In this document: positions 45,084-53,516 of the stretch, in pieces
Position numbering within the stretch: position 1 is the first letter of the stretch
Layout: each line of letters starts with the position of its first letter
NCBI RefSeq assembly: GCF_035317345.1
Contig: NZ_JAYKTU010000003.1
Direction: 5' to 3' (one strand)
Origin: Cellvibrio fontiphilus
GTDB taxonomy: Bacteria > Pseudomonadota > Gammaproteobacteria > Pseudomonadales > Cellvibrionaceae
DNA: 64,000 bases
Position numbers and translations under genes: made by a program
Notes under the pieces: model-generated
Told to the model about the DNA's origin: nothing
Databases searched by the model: none
Seen by the model: the letters and a program-made list of their open reading frames with translations, nothing else

Positions 45084-45860
45084 ATGACAACAGATCGACA
45101 ATGTCGCCCAACAGGCTGCGACCAATGCAAAAACGACGAAGCACTCGGCTTTGATTTTACTATGGCGTTCCAGCCTATTGTGAACGCACGGGATAAAAAC
45201 ATATTTGCCCATGAGGCGCTGGTGCGCGGGCCAAACAATGAAGGTGCAGCGACAATATTTGCACAGGTCAATGAGACAAATCTGTATAAATTTGATCAAG
45301 CTTGCCGCACCAAAGCGATTCAACTGGCAGCGCACTTGGGTATGCAATCCCTGCTCAGCATTAACTTTATGCCTAATGCGGTCTATCGCCCGGAGCTGTG
45401 TATTCGCGCCACGCTGGCGGCGGCAGAAAAATACAATTTCCCCATCGAGCAAATTATTTTTGAAATCACCGAGAGTGAAAAAGTGGATGATTTGGCGCAT
45501 GTACGCAACATTGTTGAGTACTATCGTCAGCGTGGTTTTAGAACGGCAATCGACGATTTTGGCGCGGGTTACTCGGGCTTGAATTTGCTTGCTGAAATCC
45601 AAACCGATTTAATGAAGTTGGATATGGCGCTGATTCGCAACATAGACCAGCGTCGCTCCAGCCAAATTATTGTGCGCGGCATTATGCAAGTCTGTCGCGA
45701 ATTGAATATGCAGGTGATTGCCGAAGGCATTGAAAGTTACAACGAGTTTTCGCTGCTCTACGACATGGGCATTGAATTATTCCAGGGTTATTATTTTGCC
45801 CGCCCAGCCTTTGAAGCGCTCTCACAGTGTGATTTTGAAAAACTGATTCCCCAGGTTTGA
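45084..45860 (+). CDS. Stand-alone EAL-domain c-di-GMP phosphodiesterase
   Basis: A protein of 258 residues, nearly all EAL domain. ATG 45084 (MTTDRQCRPTGC) is used, 7 bp after the chemoreceptor stop; the longer frame from 45039 would overlap it. Catalytic motifs are present: HEALVRG (EAL), ITESE, DDFGAGYSGLN, LMKLD and VIAEGIES, so it should hydrolyse c-di-GMP to pGpG. The first 16 residues contain C-x4-C-x2-C, a possible metal or redox switch. No sensor domain is attached, so the BdlA-like partner may supply the signal. Confidence 0.9.
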   Translation: MTTDRQCRPTGCDQCKNDEALGFDFTMAFQPIVNARDKNIFAHEALVRGPNNEGAATIFAQVNETNLYKFDQACRTKAIQLAAHLGMQSLLSINFMPNAVYRPELCIRATLAAAEKYNFPIEQIIFEITESEKVDDLAHVRNIVEYYRQRGFRTAIDDFGAGYSGLNLLAEIQTDLMKLDMALIRNIDQRRSSQIIVRGIMQVCRELNMQVIAEGIESYNEFSLLYDMGIELFQGYYFARPAFEALSQCDFEKLIPQV

Positions 45861-45985
45861 GCACCGCTAAATAACCTTTCTTGATTAGGCTTGGCTGCTT
45901 GTTTTTTTTATACTCGCGCACTTTTTTGCTGCAGTTTTTCTGTTGTAACAACCCCGCTGCGGCCTAACCCCGAGTTAGCGATTAT

Positions 45986-47185
45986 ATGAATCAGCCCGAA
46001 CCAATCATCGTGAGTTTTAATCACACCAAAACCTTTGTGCCGGTGATAGGTGCCGTCAGTTTTGTGCACCTGTTAAACGACCTGATCCAGGCGATTTTGC
46101 CGTCGATTTACCCACTGCTCAAAACCAATTACGCGCTGAGCTTTACCCAAATTGGCCTGATCACCCTCGCCTTCCAGATGACTGCATCGCTGTTCCAACC
46201 GGCAATTGGCCTCTATACCGATAAACACCCCAAACCCTATCTGTTGCCTATGGGCATGTTATTTACTCTGGTGGGATTGGTGATGCTGGCGCTGGCCAAC
46301 AGCTTTCTCTGGCTGGTTATTGCCTCGGCGATTATTGGCTTGGGCTCTTCAACCTTTCACCCGGAAGCCTCAAGGGTTGCACGTATGGCATCCGGCGGGC
46401 GTTTTGGTTTTGCCCAGTCCTTCTTTCAAGTGGGCGGTAATGCTGGCTCTGCCTTTGGCCCGCTGCTCGCGGCAGCAATTATTATTCCGCAAGGCCAGGG
46501 CGCTATCGGCTGGTTTACCCTGTTTGCCATTTTGGGTGTGACCGTATTATTCAGTGTAAGCCGTTGGGTTATTCGCTCGGGCGCATCGCTTAAAAGCGGT
46601 AAAAAAAATTCGCACTTTGCACACCTGAGTCGCAACCAGGTGATTACAGCACTTAGCCTGCTGGCACTGTTGGTATTTTCCAAATACATCTACATGGCGG
46701 CTTTTACCAACTATTACACGTTTTATTTAATGGAAAAATTCGCCACCTCCGTTGCCGATGCGCAATTATTATTGTTTTTATTTTTAGCGGCAGTCGCCCT
46801 GGGTACATTTGCTGGCGGGCCAATTGGCGACAAGGTGGGGCGCAAAGCGGTGATCTGGATTTCCATCCTTGGTGCCGCGCCTTTTACCCTGCTATTCCCC
46901 TACTGCAATTTATTCTGGACTGCGGTGTTGTCGGTGGTAATTGGTTTGGTGCTGTCATCGGCTTTTTCCGCAATTGTGGTGCTCGCACAGGAATTGGTGC
47001 CCAGCAAAATCGGCATGATCTCCGGCGTATTTTTTGGTTTGATGTTTGGCATCAGCGGTATTGCGGCGGCCGGCCTCGGCGCTTTTGCCGATGCTAGCTC
47101 GATTGAAAACATGTTCAATTGGTGCGCGTTTTTACCCCTGATTGGTATGGTTGCGCTGCTGCTACCAGGTATGAATCGCGACTAG
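45986..47185 (+). CDS. MFS exporter, fosmidomycin-resistance (Fsr) family
   Basis: A 399-residue MFS protein with 12 helices. The segments HLLNDLIQAILPSIYPLLK, LGSSTFHPEASRVARMASGG and FQVGGNAGSAFGPLLAA are characteristic of the E. coli Fsr family of drug efflux pumps. The natural substrate is unknown. It is transcribed alone, with a 125-bp upstream gap and a 61-bp gap to the SDR gene. Confidence 0.9.
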   Translation: MNQPEPIIVSFNHTKTFVPVIGAVSFVHLLNDLIQAILPSIYPLLKTNYALSFTQIGLITLAFQMTASLFQPAIGLYTDKHPKPYLLPMGMLFTLVGLVMLALANSFLWLVIASAIIGLGSSTFHPEASRVARMASGGRFGFAQSFFQVGGNAGSAFGPLLAAAIIIPQGQGAIGWFTLFAILGVTVLFSVSRWVIRSGASLKSGKKNSHFAHLSRNQVITALSLLALLVFSKYIYMAAFTNYYTFYLMEKFATSVADAQLLLFLFLAAVALGTFAGGPIGDKVGRKAVIWISILGAAPFTLLFPYCNLFWTAVLSVVIGLVLSSAFSAIVVLAQELVPSKIGMISGVFFGLMFGISGIAAAGLGAFADASSIENMFNWCAFLPLIGMVALLLPGMNRD

Positions 47186-47246
47186 ATGATTGAGATTAAT
47201 AGGCTTATAGCCAGTGACATAAACGTCTGACTGATGGAGTTATCCC

Positions 47247-47909
47247 ATGAAAACAGCAGTAATTACCGGCGCCAATCGCGGTATTGGCCTTGCTTTAACA
47301 CAAACCTATCTGGCTCAAGGCTGGCAGGTATTAGCCTTGTGCCGCTCCAGCTCTGCCGAGCTTGATGCCTCAGGCGCCCAAGTTATTAGTGGCGTGGATG
47401 TCACCGATAGTCAGGCGCTCGCGAAGCTTGCACAGCAGCTCAGCGGCAAATCTATCGATTTATTAATTAACAACGCCGGTATTTTCCAGCACGAACAGCT
47501 CGGCAATATCGATTACGACTCAGTGCAACAGCAATTCCTGGTGAATGCTGAAGCGCCCCTGCGCGTGACCGAGGCACTGTTAGGCAATTTAGCGCGCGGC
47601 GCCAAAATTGCGTTTATCACCAGCCGCATGGGTTCCATTGCCGACAATACCTCTGGCGGTTATTACGGCTATCGCATGTCCAAAGCGGCGCTTAATGCCG
47701 CTGCTATGTCCCTGGCGCGCGACTTGAAACCGCGCGGTATAGCCGTGGCGATTTTGCATCCGGGTTATGTGCAAACCGCGATGGTGAATTTTGGTGGCGA
47801 TATTTCTGCAACTGAATCTGCCCAGCGCCTGAACCAGCGGATTGCTGGGCTGACGCTGGAAAATAGCGGCAGCTTCTGGCATTCCAATGGTGAGCTTTTA
47901 CCTTGGTAA
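47247..47909 (+). CDS. Short-chain dehydrogenase/reductase
   Basis: A 220-residue classical SDR. The cofactor motif is TGANRGIG, with NNAG and the active site YRMSK (YGYRMSKAALN). The start ATG has GGAG upstream. The overall sequence resembles the C-signal (CsgA)-like/YciK-like small SDRs. The substrate is unknown, and the neighbours (Fsr exporter, Gfo/Idh/MocA enzyme) do not define a pathway. Confidence 0.88.
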   Translation: MKTAVITGANRGIGLALTQTYLAQGWQVLALCRSSSAELDASGAQVISGVDVTDSQALAKLAQQLSGKSIDLLINNAGIFQHEQLGNIDYDSVQQQFLVNAEAPLRVTEALLGNLARGAKIAFITSRMGSIADNTSGGYYGYRMSKAALNAAAMSLARDLKPRGIAVAILHPGYVQTAMVNFGGDISATESAQRLNQRIAGLTLENSGSFWHSNGELLPW

Positions 47910-47949
47910 TAGGTGTTTTAAACGCGTAATTTTTGCCTTGCGATTTCCC

Positions 47950-47974
47950 GCGCGGCTCACGCTTTGAGCCGCGC
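47950..47974. terminator. Hairpin after the SDR gene, probable terminator
   Basis: The perfect 10-bp stem GCGCGGCTCA / TGAGCCGCGC has a 5-nt loop. It lies 41 bp after the SDR stop. There is no T tract, so it may act as a processing or partial termination site. Confidence 0.5.
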
Positions 47975-48047
47975 TTGGGCTACACTGGCCACATATTTTC
48001 CGCACGATTATTTGCCTCGGCCGCCCGGCCGCATCAAGGAACAGCCT

Positions 48048-49058
48048 ATGTCTACTACTTCAGCACACGCTGCAAAAATCCGTTGGGGCGTGCTTAGCAC
48101 TGCCAAAATTGGCCGCACCAAAGTTATTCCTTCGCTGCAAAATTCTACCCACAATGAAGTGGTCGCCATTTGTTCGCGCGATGAGCAGAGCGCGCGCAAA
48201 GTTGCCGATGAATTGGGTATTGCCCGCGCCTACGGCAGCTATGAAGAATTATTGGCTGATCCGGACATTGATGCGATTTACAACCCACTGCCCAATCACA
48301 TGCACGTAGATTGGTCGATCAAAGCCCTGCAAGCAGGCAAACATATTCTCTGCGAAAAACCCCTTGGGCTTAATGCAGATGATGCCCAGCGCCTGCTGGA
48401 CGCAGCCAAAGCCTATCCGCAGTTAAAAGCCATGGAAGCCTTTATGTATCGCTTTCACCCGCGCTGGAAAATTGCAAAAAATCTGATCGACTCAGGGCGC
48501 ATTGGTAACTTGTTAAGCTTGCATTCGCATTTTTCCTACAACAATCGCGAGTCGCAAAATATTCGCAATAATGCGGATATGGGCGGTGGTGCATTAATGG
48601 ATATAGGTTGCTACTGCATTTCACTGTCGCGCTGGTTGTTTAATGCCGAACCAAGTCAGGTAGTGGGCCACATCACACCTTATGAAAATTACGAAGTAGA
48701 TTGTTTGGTTTCCGGTGTGCTGGAATTTGACGTTGGCAGCGCAACCTTTACCGCCTCAACCAAAGTGGAAGCGCAACAATTTATGGAGGCCTACGGCGAA
48801 AACGGCAGCATTTTATTGCCCGTCCCATTTAATCCGACCACCGAAGGCGCTACTGAAATTCATATCAAAAACAACGGCGAAAGCGAAACGATTATTGTCC
48901 CGCCCAGCGATCACTATCGCGAAATGGTGGATGCTTTTGCACTCAGCATAATTAACCAGCAACCCGTGCCCACCCCCTTGAGTGACGCTATCAATAACAT
49001 GCGTGTAATCGACTCGGTATTTGTGAGCGCCGCCGAAGGTCGCTGGGTAGAGCTGTAA
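48048..49058 (+). CDS. Gfo/Idh/MocA-family NAD(P)-dependent oxidoreductase
   Basis: A 336-residue enzyme with an N-terminal Rossmann fold (KIRWGVLSTAKIGRTKV), the catalytic EKP motif (ILCEKPLG) and a C-terminal alpha/beta domain with MGGGALMDIGCYCI. This family oxidises or reduces sugars and cyclitols; the sequence resembles the dihydrodiol/D-xylose dehydrogenase branch. The ATG at 48048 follows AAGGAAC and is preferred over 47964, whose first 28 residues are not family-like. A link to the arabinose locus is possible but unproven. Confidence 0.88.
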   Translation: MSTTSAHAAKIRWGVLSTAKIGRTKVIPSLQNSTHNEVVAICSRDEQSARKVADELGIARAYGSYEELLADPDIDAIYNPLPNHMHVDWSIKALQAGKHILCEKPLGLNADDAQRLLDAAKAYPQLKAMEAFMYRFHPRWKIAKNLIDSGRIGNLLSLHSHFSYNNRESQNIRNNADMGGGALMDIGCYCISLSRWLFNAEPSQVVGHITPYENYEVDCLVSGVLEFDVGSATFTASTKVEAQQFMEAYGENGSILLPVPFNPTTEGATEIHIKNNGESETIIVPPSDHYREMVDAFALSIINQQPVPTPLSDAINNMRVIDSVFVSAAEGRWVEL

Positions 49059-49096
49059 TAGCTCTCTGTTTTTTAACTTGAGATGCAGGACTTGGT

Positions 49097-50401
49097 ATGC
49101 AAACACACAAACCACGCATTGTTATTGTTGGCGGTGGCGCTGGCGGGCTGGAACTGGCGACTAAATTGGGCAATAAGCTCGGCCGCAAAAACAAAGCGGA
49201 AGTTACACTAATCGACCGCAACACTACGCATTTATGGAAGCCATTACTGCACGAAATTGCGGTAGGCACTATGGATGAAGATGTCGATGCAGTGAGCTAT
49301 CGCGGCCACGCCAACGCGCACCATTTTTTCTTTCGCGTAGGCACTATGGTGGATTTGGATCGCGAAAAGCGCGAAGTCGTTCTTGCGCCTATGCAGGATG
49401 AAGAAGGCGTGGAATTTTTGCCCTCCACCCGAATTCCCTACGATTATTTGGTGATTGCACTGGGTTCCGTATCCAATGACTTCAACACTGCTGGCGTAAA
49501 AGATCATTGTTTATTTCTGGACAGCCCAACCCAGGCCCACAAATTTCACACCAAATTACTCAATAAATTTTTGCGCATCCAGCGTGTCACCGGTGAAGAC
49601 GACAATGTGCGAATTGCAATTGTGGGCGCGGGCGCAACCGGCGTAGAACTCTCTGCCGAATTGCATCATGCCGTGCATGAAATTCACAATTACGGTTTTA
49701 ATGCGGTATCTAACGAGCACCTGCATGTCACGCTGATTGAAGCCGGCCCGCGTATTTTGCCTGCACTGCCTGAACGCATCTCCGGCGCCGCGCACAGCGA
49801 GCTGGTAAAAATAGGCGTGGATGTCAAACTCAACACCATGATCACCTCCGCCTCTAATGAAGGCTTACACACCAAAGATGGCCAATTAATTGCCGCGGAT
49901 ATTATGGTGTGGGCGGCGGGTATTAAAGTGCCGGAATTTATGGCCAACATTGCCGGGCTTGAGACCAATCGCATCAATCAATTGCATGTGAATGAATTTT
50001 TACAAACCACGCGCGATGCGAATATTTTTGCGATTGGTGACTGCGCCCAATTCACCAACCCCGATGGCAGCCGCGTGCCACCGCGTGCGCAATCCGCGCA
50101 TCAAATGGCCAGCACTTGCTACAAAAATATTGTTGCGCTGCTCAACCAAAAACCTTTGCAAGCTTATAAATACACTGACCACGGCTCGCTCATTTCTTTA
50201 GCAAGCTATTCCACCGTGGGCAACTTAATGGGCAACCTGAGCAAAGGCAGTATGTTTATTGAAGGCCGCCTCGCGCGCGTGGTGTATATCTCGCTCTACC
50301 GCATGCACCAAATTGCCATTCACGGTTTAATTCGCACAGGATTAATCATGCTCGGCGGAAGATTGAATCGCTGGTTGAGGCCGCGTTTGAAATTACATTG
50401 A
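49097..50401 (+). CDS. ndh: NADH dehydrogenase, type II
   Basis: A 434-residue single-subunit NADH:quinone oxidoreductase that feeds electrons to the quinone pool without pumping protons. The FAD-binding motif GGGAGGLELATKLG is at the N-terminus and the NADH-binding motif GAGATGVELSAEL lies near residue 175. The C-terminus contains the amphipathic membrane anchor region (YRMHQIAIHGLIRTGLI). It resembles E. coli Ndh (also 434 residues) along its length. Confidence 0.94.
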   Translation: MQTHKPRIVIVGGGAGGLELATKLGNKLGRKNKAEVTLIDRNTTHLWKPLLHEIAVGTMDEDVDAVSYRGHANAHHFFFRVGTMVDLDREKREVVLAPMQDEEGVEFLPSTRIPYDYLVIALGSVSNDFNTAGVKDHCLFLDSPTQAHKFHTKLLNKFLRIQRVTGEDDNVRIAIVGAGATGVELSAELHHAVHEIHNYGFNAVSNEHLHVTLIEAGPRILPALPERISGAAHSELVKIGVDVKLNTMITSASNEGLHTKDGQLIAADIMVWAAGIKVPEFMANIAGLETNRINQLHVNEFLQTTRDANIFAIGDCAQFTNPDGSRVPPRAQSAHQMASTCYKNIVALLNQKPLQAYKYTDHGSLISLASYSTVGNLMGNLSKGSMFIEGRLARVVYISLYRMHQIAIHGLIRTGLIMLGGRLNRWLRPRLKLH

Positions 50402-50427
50402 TTTTTTATTTCAACGCATTACCAATT

Positions 50428-50450
50428 CCCTCCCCTTTCCATGGGGAGGG
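50428..50450. terminator. Hairpin between convergent ndh and GNAT genes
   Basis: The 8-bp stem CCCTCCCC / GGGGAGGG has a 7-nt loop and lies in the 61-bp gap between convergent genes. It has no T run on either side, so any termination would be weak. Similar CCCTCCCC palindromes are common interspersed intergenic repeats. Confidence 0.5.
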
Positions 50451-50462
50451 TCAGGGTGGGGT

Positions 50463-50981
50463 TTAGAGCACCACCCGCATCACATTCACCTGCCGCCCAC
50501 CTAATTTAGTGCGACGCACAATTTCCCAACGGCGCTTTTGATAGTAGTCGGTGTAATCGGTGGCGGAGAGCCAGAGTTCGTCCAGCCCTAAACTCTGCGC
50601 GTAGTGTTTTGCGGCATCGATTAATTGATTGCCTATGCCCTGCTCGCGATAATTTTCCTGCACAAATAAATTGCTCAGCCACACGGGTGATTCAGTAGTC
50701 ACTTTGGGCATACGCTCGCTGCTGCGATAGGTGTAATCCACCAAACTCACACAACCGACCAACTGATTGTTTTGCAAGGCGATGAGGGTTTTGGGAATGT
50801 TATTGTCACGCACGTGCATAACCAGACGCTGTTGACGCAGGGCTAAACTGGATTTCAAACCCTGACGTTCACATTCCTGATGGTGCCACTGGGCGACCTG
50901 GGCAAAAAATTCCGGCTTGGATTCCAGAACGCAAATATTGATGCTCAGATCTTTTTTGATCGCCGATAATTTCACTATCAT
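50463..50981 (-). CDS. GNAT-family N-acetyltransferase
   Basis: A 172-residue acetyltransferase. The acetyl-CoA binding loop is ENYREQGIGNQLIDAA (about residues 115-130). An ATG at 50981 is used in preference to the adjacent GTG. Substrate unknown. It is convergent with ndh and its 5' side faces lipA's terminator. Confidence 0.85.
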   Translation of the reverse strand: MIVKLSAIKKDLSINICVLESKPEFFAQVAQWHHQECERQGLKSSLALRQQRLVMHVRDNNIPKTLIALQNNQLVGCVSLVDYTYRSSERMPKVTTESPVWLSNLFVQENYREQGIGNQLIDAAKHYAQSLGLDELWLSATDYTDYYQKRRWEIVRRTKLGGRQVNVMRVVL

Positions 50982-51053
50982 CACTCGAAGCGAGAAAATA
51001 ACGCCGTGTCGTCCGCGACACAGCAGGATTAAATGGGGACAACCGGCAGAGAC

Positions 51054-51082
51054 AAAAAACTCCCGGCCAGCGGGAGTTTTTT
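51054..51082 (-). terminator. Rho-independent terminator after lipA
   Basis: The stem ACTCCCG / CGGGAGT has a 5-nt loop and is flanked by A and T runs on both sides, so it can work on either strand. It lies 23 bp beyond the lipA stop. Confidence 0.85.
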
Positions 51083-51104
51083 AAACACCGGCAACAGGGA
51101 AGTA

Positions 51105-52139
51105 TTAACTGGTTTTGGTTTCACCAAACCATTTCACATCTTCGCCATGTGCTTGTTTGTCGGCATGATAAGACGAGCGCACCAGTGGGCCACAGGCCGC
51201 GTGCTTGAAGCCCATTTCCTCTGCGAGTTTGGTGTACTCGGCAAATTCGTCAGGGTGCACAAAACGCTCAACGGGCAAATGGTCTTTGGAGGGCTGTAAA
51301 TATTGGCCAATGGTGAGCATGTCGATGTCGTGCTCGCGCATGTGTTGCATCACTTCAATAATTTCTTCTTTGGTTTCACCCAAGCCCACCATCAAACCGG
51401 ATTTGGTCAATACATCAGGGCGGCGCGCTTTGTATTGCTTGAGCAATTGCAGCGACCATTCGTAATGCGCACCGGGGCGCGCCTGACGGTATAAACGCGA
51501 GACGGTTTCCATGTTGTGGTTGAACACGTCGGGCGCTTCTTTTTCCAAAATATCCAGCGCTATCTCCATACGACCACGGAAATCGGGCACCAAAACTTCT
51601 ACTTGTAAGTTCGGACTTAGGGCGCGCGCTTCGCGGATGCAATCGGCAAAATGTTGTGCACCGCCATCGCGCAAGTCGTCGCGGTCGACCGAGGTGATTA
51701 CCACGTATTTAAGGCGCATTTCGGCGATAGCTTCCGCCAGTTTGCGCGGCTCATCCACATCCAATGGATTGGGTTTGCCGTGGCCAACATCGCAGAAGGG
51801 GCAGCGACGGGTACAGATGTCGCCCATGATCATAAAGGTCGCGGTGCCGCCGCTGAAACATTCACCCAGGTTGGGGCAGTTGGCCTCTTCGCACACCGAG
51901 GAGAGTTTGTTTTTACGCAGGATGGATTTAATGCGATCCACCTCTGGCGACGCAGGAATACGCACACGAATCCAATCGGGTTTACGCGGCATTTCCTCGC
52001 GGTCGCTGGCAATCACCTTGACCGGAATTCGCTCTACCTTGTCGGCATCGCGCAGCTTTTCGCCCTGTTTGTAACGCTCGGTGCGTTTGACGGGTTGTAG
52101 TTCGGGAACAAAAGTCGATACGGGTGGAAGATCTGACAT
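51105..52139 (-). CDS. lipA: Lipoyl synthase
   Basis: A 344-residue radical-SAM enzyme that inserts two sulfur atoms into octanoyl groups on E2 and GcvH proteins. It has the radical-SAM cluster CTRRCPFC (CxxxCxxC) and the auxiliary cluster CEEANCPNLGEC (C-x4-C-x5-C), plus the C-terminal RSSY motif that ligands the auxiliary cluster. It follows lipB on the same strand, with a 171-bp gap that contains the structured repeat element. Length and motifs match the E. coli enzyme. Confidence 0.97.
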   Translation of the reverse strand: MSDLPPVSTFVPELQPVKRTERYKQGEKLRDADKVERIPVKVIASDREEMPRKPDWIRVRIPASPEVDRIKSILRKNKLSSVCEEANCPNLGECFSGGTATFMIMGDICTRRCPFCDVGHGKPNPLDVDEPRKLAEAIAEMRLKYVVITSVDRDDLRDGGAQHFADCIREARALSPNLQVEVLVPDFRGRMEIALDILEKEAPDVFNHNMETVSRLYRQARPGAHYEWSLQLLKQYKARRPDVLTKSGLMVGLGETKEEIIEVMQHMREHDIDMLTIGQYLQPSKDHLPVERFVHPDEFAEYTKLAEEMGFKHAACGPLVRSSYHADKQAHGEDVKWFGETKTS

Positions 52140-52185
52140 AGGAATCTCGTTTTGTTGGCGATGGTGCCACTAGCTCGTTGCGAGT

Positions 52186-52277
52186 CAGGAATACCCTTGT
52201 GAGACACGCCGTGAACCCATCCATGGGGGCTTGTCTTCGACATCCATGTCGCAGACAGTCTCACAAGGGTATTCCTG
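52186..52277 (-). repeat. Structured interspersed element, copy 2 (between lipB and lipA)
   Basis: The outer arms 52186-52205 and 52258-52277 are perfect 20-bp complements. Inside lie two small hairpins, CCCAT-CC-ATGGG (52216-52227) and CGACAT-CC-ATGTCG (52238-52251). Read on the minus strand (the sense of lipB-lipA), the core GACATGGATGTCGA ... TTCACGGCGTGTCTCAC equals that of copy 1 at 39801-39902. The outer arms (AAGGGTATTCCTG) share nothing with those of copy 1. Confidence 0.88.
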
Positions 52278-52310
52278 CCCCACAACTACCGATGAAGTAA
52301 ATTCAAGAAA

Positions 52311-52958
52311 TTAGGTGGCGCGCATTGTACAGGTTTCATAACCCAATTTCCGCGCAAATTCCGCGACCAGTTGGGTTTGCACCTGCTCCAGTGCAGGCGG
52401 GTTAGGCAATAAATCGCGCATTTGGGTCATGGCCAAGCCTTGGTAACCACAGGGGTTGATGCGCTGGAAGGGCGCCAAGTCCATATCCACATTTAACGCC
52501 AAGCCATGAAAACTGCAGCCACGGCGCACCCGCAGGCCAAGGGAGGCGATTTTATCGCCATTGACATAAACCCCCGGCGCATCCGCCTTGGCCGCCGACT
52601 CAACACCGTAATACGCCAGGGTGGCAACAATAGTTTGCTCGATACGCGTGACCAGCTCGCGTACCCCTATATTAAGGCGACGCAAATCCAGCAGCGGATA
52701 AGCCACCAACTGACCGGGGCCGTGGTAGGTCACCTGCCCGCCGCGATCCGTCTGCACCACCGGAATATCGCCGGGGAATAACACATGCTCCGCCTTGCCC
52801 GCCTGACCTTGGGTAAATACCGGCGGGTGCTCCACCAACCAGAGTTGATCGGGCGTGTCAGGCGTGCGCTGGTTGGTAAAGTCGGTCATGGCTTGCCAGC
52901 TAGTTTGGTAATCCTGCTGGCCGAGGTTGATAACCTCCAAAATCGCGGGTGCCGCCAA
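52311..52958 (-). CDS. lipB: Octanoyl-[acyl-carrier-protein]:protein N-octanoyltransferase
   Basis: A 215-residue transferase that moves octanoate from ACP to lipoyl domains. Family motifs: LVEHPPVFTQGQAGKAEHVL, RGGQVTYHGPGQLVAYPLLDL, and the catalytic region GSFHG-like CSFHGLALNVD with Lys in GDKIASLGLRVRRG. The start is TTG at 52958: a stop codon lies three codons upstream in frame, and homology to E. coli LipB already begins at about residue 6. It begins 1 nt after the ybeD stop, so the two are tightly coupled. Confidence 0.95.
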   Translation of the reverse strand: MAAPAILEVINLGQQDYQTSWQAMTDFTNQRTPDTPDQLWLVEHPPVFTQGQAGKAEHVLFPGDIPVVQTDRGGQVTYHGPGQLVAYPLLDLRRLNIGVRELVTRIEQTIVATLAYYGVESAAKADAPGVYVNGDKIASLGLRVRRGCSFHGLALNVDMDLAPFQRINPCGYQGLAMTQMRDLLPNPPALEQVQTQLVAEFARKLGYETCTMRAT

Positions 52959-52959
52959 G

Positions 52960-53232
52960 TTACATCACCATTTTAATGCTGCGATTAATACGCAGATCTT
53001 CATGGATCGCCGTGAGCTGCTCAACGCCGGTAGCGGTGATCCATACCGTTAAAGAGTGATAGCGCCCCTTACTGCTCTCCTTGATGCTGATACGGGTCTG
53101 GTCAAACCCTGGCGCATGACGCTCCATAATCTCCACCACATAGGTATGCAACTCAGGCCCCGCTTCTCCAAGTACCTTGATGGGGTAGTTCTCGCAGGGG
53201 AACTCAATTTTGGGGGGTTGTTGGTCAGACAT
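52960..53232 (-). CDS. ybeD: DUF493 family protein YbeD
   Basis: A 90-residue protein of the YbeD/DUF493 family, a small ACT-like alpha/beta fold (IEFPCENYPIKVLG at the start, HSLTVWITATGVEQLTAIHEDL in the second half). It is found immediately upstream of lipB in many gammaproteobacteria. Its function is not established; a regulatory role linked to lipoate is inferred from context only. It is first gene of ybeD-lipB-lipA. The 284-bp gap to the divergent RDD gene must hold both promoters. Confidence 0.92.
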   Translation of the reverse strand: MSDQQPPKIEFPCENYPIKVLGEAGPELHTYVVEIMERHAPGFDQTRISIKESSKGRYHSLTVWITATGVEQLTAIHEDLRINRSIKMVM

Positions 53233-53516
53233 AAAACTTCCCGACGTTGGCAGATCGCTCGCGATCTGTGGTGATAAACAAATAACCCAGGCAATAAAAA
53301 TGCGTAACTGGAAAACTGGCGCGGATTATAGCCCCTGAATGGGGGCAAAATCGCCTTTCTCAAGCGCTTAACCGCGCTTTTGGCTGTTCAGACATAGGCT
53401 TATCCGTTATGCTCGCGACAACCATAAGCGCCCAAAAAGAATAACTGAGGCGTCAACACTGCCTGGGTATTAGCCCCATCCGCAGACCAAAGGACAAGTA
53501 AAAAGGATCGCCAGCT

